From the NCBI GenBank assembly GCA_946619065.1, contig CAMOLY010000053.1, forward strand, positions 1 to 7,773: a stretch of DNA of 7,773 nt, read 5' to 3'. Source of the DNA: an uncultured Clostridia bacterium. Lineage in GTDB: Bacteria > Bacillota > Clostridia > Oscillospirales > Oscillospiraceae. The translations under genes and the position numbers were made by a program. This document shows positions 5,810 through 7,773 of this stretch, piece after piece (the first letter of the stretch is position 1; the number at the start of each line of letters is the position of its first letter). The notes beneath the pieces are model-generated. The model was given only the letters and a program-made list of their open reading frames with translations, was not told where the DNA came from and did no database searches.

Positions 5810-7618
5810 TCAGTCGTCGTCCATCTTCAGGACGGCCATAAAGGCCTCGGAGGGGACGGAAACCGTGCCGAAGGTGCGCATTCGCTTCTTGCCCTCCTTC
5901 TGTTTTTCCAGCAGCTTCTTTTTCCGGGTGATGTCGCCGCCGTAGCACTTGGCAAGCACGTCCTTGCGCAGGGCCTTGATGGTCTCGCGGGCGATGATCT
6001 TGCCGCCGATGGCGGCCTGGACCGGAATCTCGAACATCTGGCGCGGAATGTTATCCTTGAGCTTCTCGCAGATTTTCCTGGCCCGGGAATAGGCCTCGTC
6101 CGCAAAGAGGATAAAGCTCAGGGCATCCACCAGCTCGCCGTTGAGCAGAATGTCCAGCTTGACCAGCTTCGAGGGCCGGTATCCGGACAGCTCGTAGTCG
6201 AGGGAGCCGTAACCGCGGGTGCGGGATTTGAGCGCGTCAAAAAAGTCATAGATGATCTCGTTGAGGGGCATGTCGTAGTGGAGCTCCACCCGGCTTTGGT
6301 CGAGATACTTCATGTCCTTATATTCTCCGCGTCGCATCTGGCACAGGTCCATGATGTTGCCGACATATTCCGGAGGGGCAATGATGCTGGCGTTGACAAA
6401 GGGCTCGTAGGCCTGGGCAATCTCCATTGGGTCCGGGTAGTTGAGCGGCGTGTAGACAGAGATTTTCGTCCCGTCGGTTTTGTCGATCTCATAGACGACG
6501 TTCGGCGCGGTCGTGATCAGGTCCAGATTAAACTCCCGCTCCAGGCGCTCGAGGATGATCTCCATGTGAAGCAGGCCCAGGAAGCCGCAGCGGAAGCCGA
6601 AGCCCAGGGCAACGGAATTTTCTTGGACATAGCTCATCGAGGCGTCGTTGAGCTTGAGCTTCTCCAGCGCGTCGCGCAGATCGCCGTACTTTGAACCGTC
6701 GGCCGGGTACACGCCGGAAAAGACCATCGGCTGGCAGGTCTTGTAGCCCGGCAGAGGCTCTGCGGCAGGATTCTCCGCACCGGTAACCGTATCACCGACG
6801 CGGGTGTCGGAGATTGTCTTGATGGAGGCGGTCAGATAGCCGACCTCGCCGGCGCCGAGGCTGTCGGCCGGCTTCATGCCGAATGGCTCCAGATAGCCGC
6901 ACTCGACGACCTTATAGACAGCGCAAGAAGCCATCATCCGAACATCCATGCCCGGACGTATGGTGCCGTTCATCACGCGCAGATAGACGACGACGCCTCG
7001 GTAGCTGTCATACTGGGAGTCAAAGATCAGAGCCTGCAGCGGAGCGGTCCGGTCGCCCTTGGGAGGCGGGACCTCCCGGACGATCATCTCCAGCACGGAA
7101 TGGATGTTGATGCCGTTTTTCGCGGAGATCTCCGGCGAATCCATCGCCGGCAGACCGATTACATCCTCAATCTCCTGCTTGACCTCCAGTGGCCGGGCTG
7201 CTGGCAGGTCGATCTTATTGATGACCGGGAGAACCTCCAGACCGGCGTCGATCGCAAGGTAGGTATTTGCCAGCGTCTGGGCCTCGATGCCCTGGGAGGC
7301 ATCCACAACCAGCACCGCGCCCTCGCAGGCGGTCAGCGAGCGGGAGACCTCGTAGTTGAAGTCCACATGGCCCGGGGTGTCGATCAGGTTCAGGACATAG
7401 TCCTGCCCGTCGTCCGCCCGGTAGTTGAGCCGGACCGCGCGGGCCTTGATGGTGATGCCGCGCTCCCGTTCGAGGTCCATATTATCCAGAATCTGCTCCT
7501 CCATGTCGCGCTTTTCCACCGTGTGCGTCTCCTCGAGCAGGCGGTCAGCCAGCGTCGATTTGCCGTGGTCGATGTGGGCGACAATCGAGAAGTTCCGAAG
7601 TTTCGATAAATCAGTCAT
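5810..7618 (-). CDS. lepA: LepA / elongation factor 4, ribosome-associated translational GTPase
   Basis: LepA (EF4) is a GTPase that binds the ribosome. It was first described as a back-translocase and is also linked to 30S biogenesis and initiation. The 602-residue protein is full length for the family (about 600). The GTPase motifs are G1 AHIDHGKS at 14-21, G2 with T56 in RGITIK, G3 DTPGH at 80-84 (including the His that promotes hydrolysis), G4 NKID at 134-137 and G5 SAK at 165-167. A beta-barrel domain, EF-G-like domains III and V, and the LepA-specific C-terminal domain follow, with [20 protein letters not shown] at 559-578. No domain is missing. The start at 7618 is preferred over the ATG at 7622-7624 because GAGGA at 7625-7629 has six-base spacing to it and none to the earlier ATG. 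It is the first gene after the promoter at 7662-7690, with a leader of about 37 bases. Its stop is followed by 34 bases before the small ORF upstream of hemW. Confidence 0.98.
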   Translation of the reverse strand: MTDLSKLRNFSIVAHIDHGKSTLADRLLEETHTVEKRDMEEQILDNMDLERERGITIKARAVRLNYRADDGQDYVLNLIDTPGHVDFNYEVSRSLTACEGAVLVVDASQGIEAQTLANTYLAIDAGLEVLPVINKIDLPAARPLEVKQEIEDVIGLPAMDSPEISAKNGINIHSVLEMIVREVPPPKGDRTAPLQALIFDSQYDSYRGVVVYLRVMNGTIRPGMDVRMMASCAVYKVVECGYLEPFGMKPADSLGAGEVGYLTASIKTISDTRVGDTVTGAENPAAEPLPGYKTCQPMVFSGVYPADGSKYGDLRDALEKLKLNDASMSYVQENSVALGFGFRCGFLGLLHMEIILERLEREFNLDLITTAPNVVYEIDKTDGTKISVYTPLNYPDPMEIAQAYEPFVNASIIAPPEYVGNIMDLCQMRRGEYKDMKYLDQSRVELHYDMPLNEIIYDFFDALKSRTRGYGSLDYELSGYRPSKLVKLDILLNGELVDALSFILFADEAYSRARKICEKLKDNIPRQMFEIPVQAAIGGKIIARETIKALRKDVLAKCYGGDITRKKKLLEKQKEGKKRMRTFGTVSVPSEAFMAVLKMDDD

Positions 7619-7624
7619 AGCCAT

Positions 7625-7629
7625 TCCTC
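7625..7629 (-). promoter_or_regulatory. Ribosome binding site of lepA
   Basis: GAGGA on the minus strand. It touches the ATG at 7622-7624 directly but lies six bases before the ATG at 7616-7618, so the second ATG is the likelier lepA start; the alternative adds only Met-Ala. Confidence 0.65.
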
Positions 7630-7661
7630 AGTCGCATAATTGCCCTTTTACAGTTTGGCCT

Positions 7662-7690
7662 ATTATAGCAGAATTCGCCGGATTTGTAAA
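7662..7690 (-). promoter_or_regulatory. Sigma-A type promoter for the lepA operon
   Basis: On the minus strand TTTACA (-35, 7685-7690; five of six match TTGACA) is followed by a 17-base spacer and TATAAT (-10, 7662-7667). The -10 is preceded by TG one base upstream, so it is an extended -10. Transcription should start near 7655, giving a leader of about 37 bases before lepA. No other comparable promoter was noticed by eye in the window, and the downstream spacers are too short for one, so it probably drives all the genes to rsmG. Confidence 0.85.
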
Positions 7691-7714
7691 GAGAAAAAGC
7701 CCCGCGAAGGGCTT
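7691..7714 (-). terminator. Intrinsic terminator of the upstream transcription unit
   Basis: On the minus strand AAGCCC (7709-7714) pairs with GGGCTT (7697-7702) around a six-base TTCGCG loop, and the stem runs into TTTTTCTC. The U-rich side points left, so it ends a minus-strand transcript entering from beyond the right edge. The U-tract continues straight into the -35 box of the lepA promoter. On the plus strand the stem is followed by CACTCTTG, which is a poor terminator tail. Confidence 0.75.
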
Positions 7715-7773
7715 CACTCTTGTAGCGTTACAATTGATGTGAGACTGGGGGATAGAAAAAAGCGGTTGAGTTT
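7715..7773 (-). other. Edge region, possibly the tail of the upstream gene
   Basis: These 59 bases lie between the terminator and the right edge. One minus-strand frame is open from the edge to a TAA at 7728-7730 (14 codons, ending PPVSHQL), just 13 bases before the terminator stem, as expected for a gene end. A second frame stays open to a TGA at 7714-7716. Neither tail matches a protein I recognise, so the identity and even the frame are unresolved. Confidence 0.25.
7720..7733. repeat. Short inverted repeat TTGTA-N4-TACAA
   Basis: Five-base perfect arms (7720-7724 and 7729-7733) around GCGT, about 30 bases upstream of the lepA -35 box. It could be a weak hairpin or an operator-like half-site pair; such a short palindrome may also be chance. 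Confidence 0.25.

Noticed and set aside
5772..5810. A 12-codon ORF starting at the lepA stop (TGATG)
   Set aside because: No ribosome binding site of its own and too short to judge; kept only as part of the overlap-chain observation, not as a gene.
4244..6694. An 816-codon open frame on the plus strand
   Set aside because: It runs antisense to hemW, lepA and part of the LtaS-like gene, is explained by G+C-rich codon use in the true genes, has no recognisable motifs, and crosses three real genes whose families are certain.
1..7773. CRISPR array, transposon ends, tRNA or rRNA genes, toxin-antitoxin or phage defence genes
   Set aside because: No regularly spaced repeats, no flanking inverted repeats with duplications, no RNA gene structure, and nearly every base is accounted for by recognised housekeeping genes.

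Overview
The window reads as one co-directional operon on the minus strand of a G+C-rich member of the Clostridia; an Oscillospiraceae/Ruminococcaceae-type gut anaerobe is my best guess. The grounds are the two-subunit (split) transketolase, the lepA-hemW gene pair, a lipoteichoic-acid-synthase-type membrane enzyme, and strong Shine-Dalgarno sites. This placement is an inference from family knowledge, not from a search.

Layout in the direction of transcription, from the right edge to the left. At 7691-7714 a minus-strand intrinsic terminator closes whatever lies upstream. Its U-tract abuts the -35 box of a near-consensus sigma-A promoter (7662-7690). The promoter drives lepA (5810-7618, elongation factor 4). 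A 34-base gap and a probable unannotated 35-codon ORF (5668-5775, TTG start) follow, and the small ORF overlaps the start of hemW (4490-5671, radical-SAM heme chaperone) by four bases. Next come an LtaS-like five-helix membrane sulfatase-fold enzyme (2491-4473, GTG start), the N-terminal (1625-2470) and C-terminal (673-1623) transketolase subunits, and rsmG (16S rRNA m7G methyltransferase), which runs off the left edge at base 1.

The spacers are 16 bases (hemW to LtaS-like), 20 bases (LtaS-like to transketolase N) and 1 base (between the transketolase subunits), and rsmG overlaps transketolase C by 4 bases. No internal terminator has room to exist. Translation and rRNA modification (lepA, rsmG), heme handling (hemW), envelope polymer synthesis (LtaS-like) and pentose-phosphate metabolism (transketolase) are therefore probably read from one transcript. 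The only obvious molecular partnership is between the two transketolase subunits; the rest looks like a housekeeping or growth-linked operon.

I see no mobile element, CRISPR array, tRNA, rRNA or defence system. The item most likely to be missed by standard annotation is the small acidic-amphipathic/basic-tail ORF between lepA and hemW.
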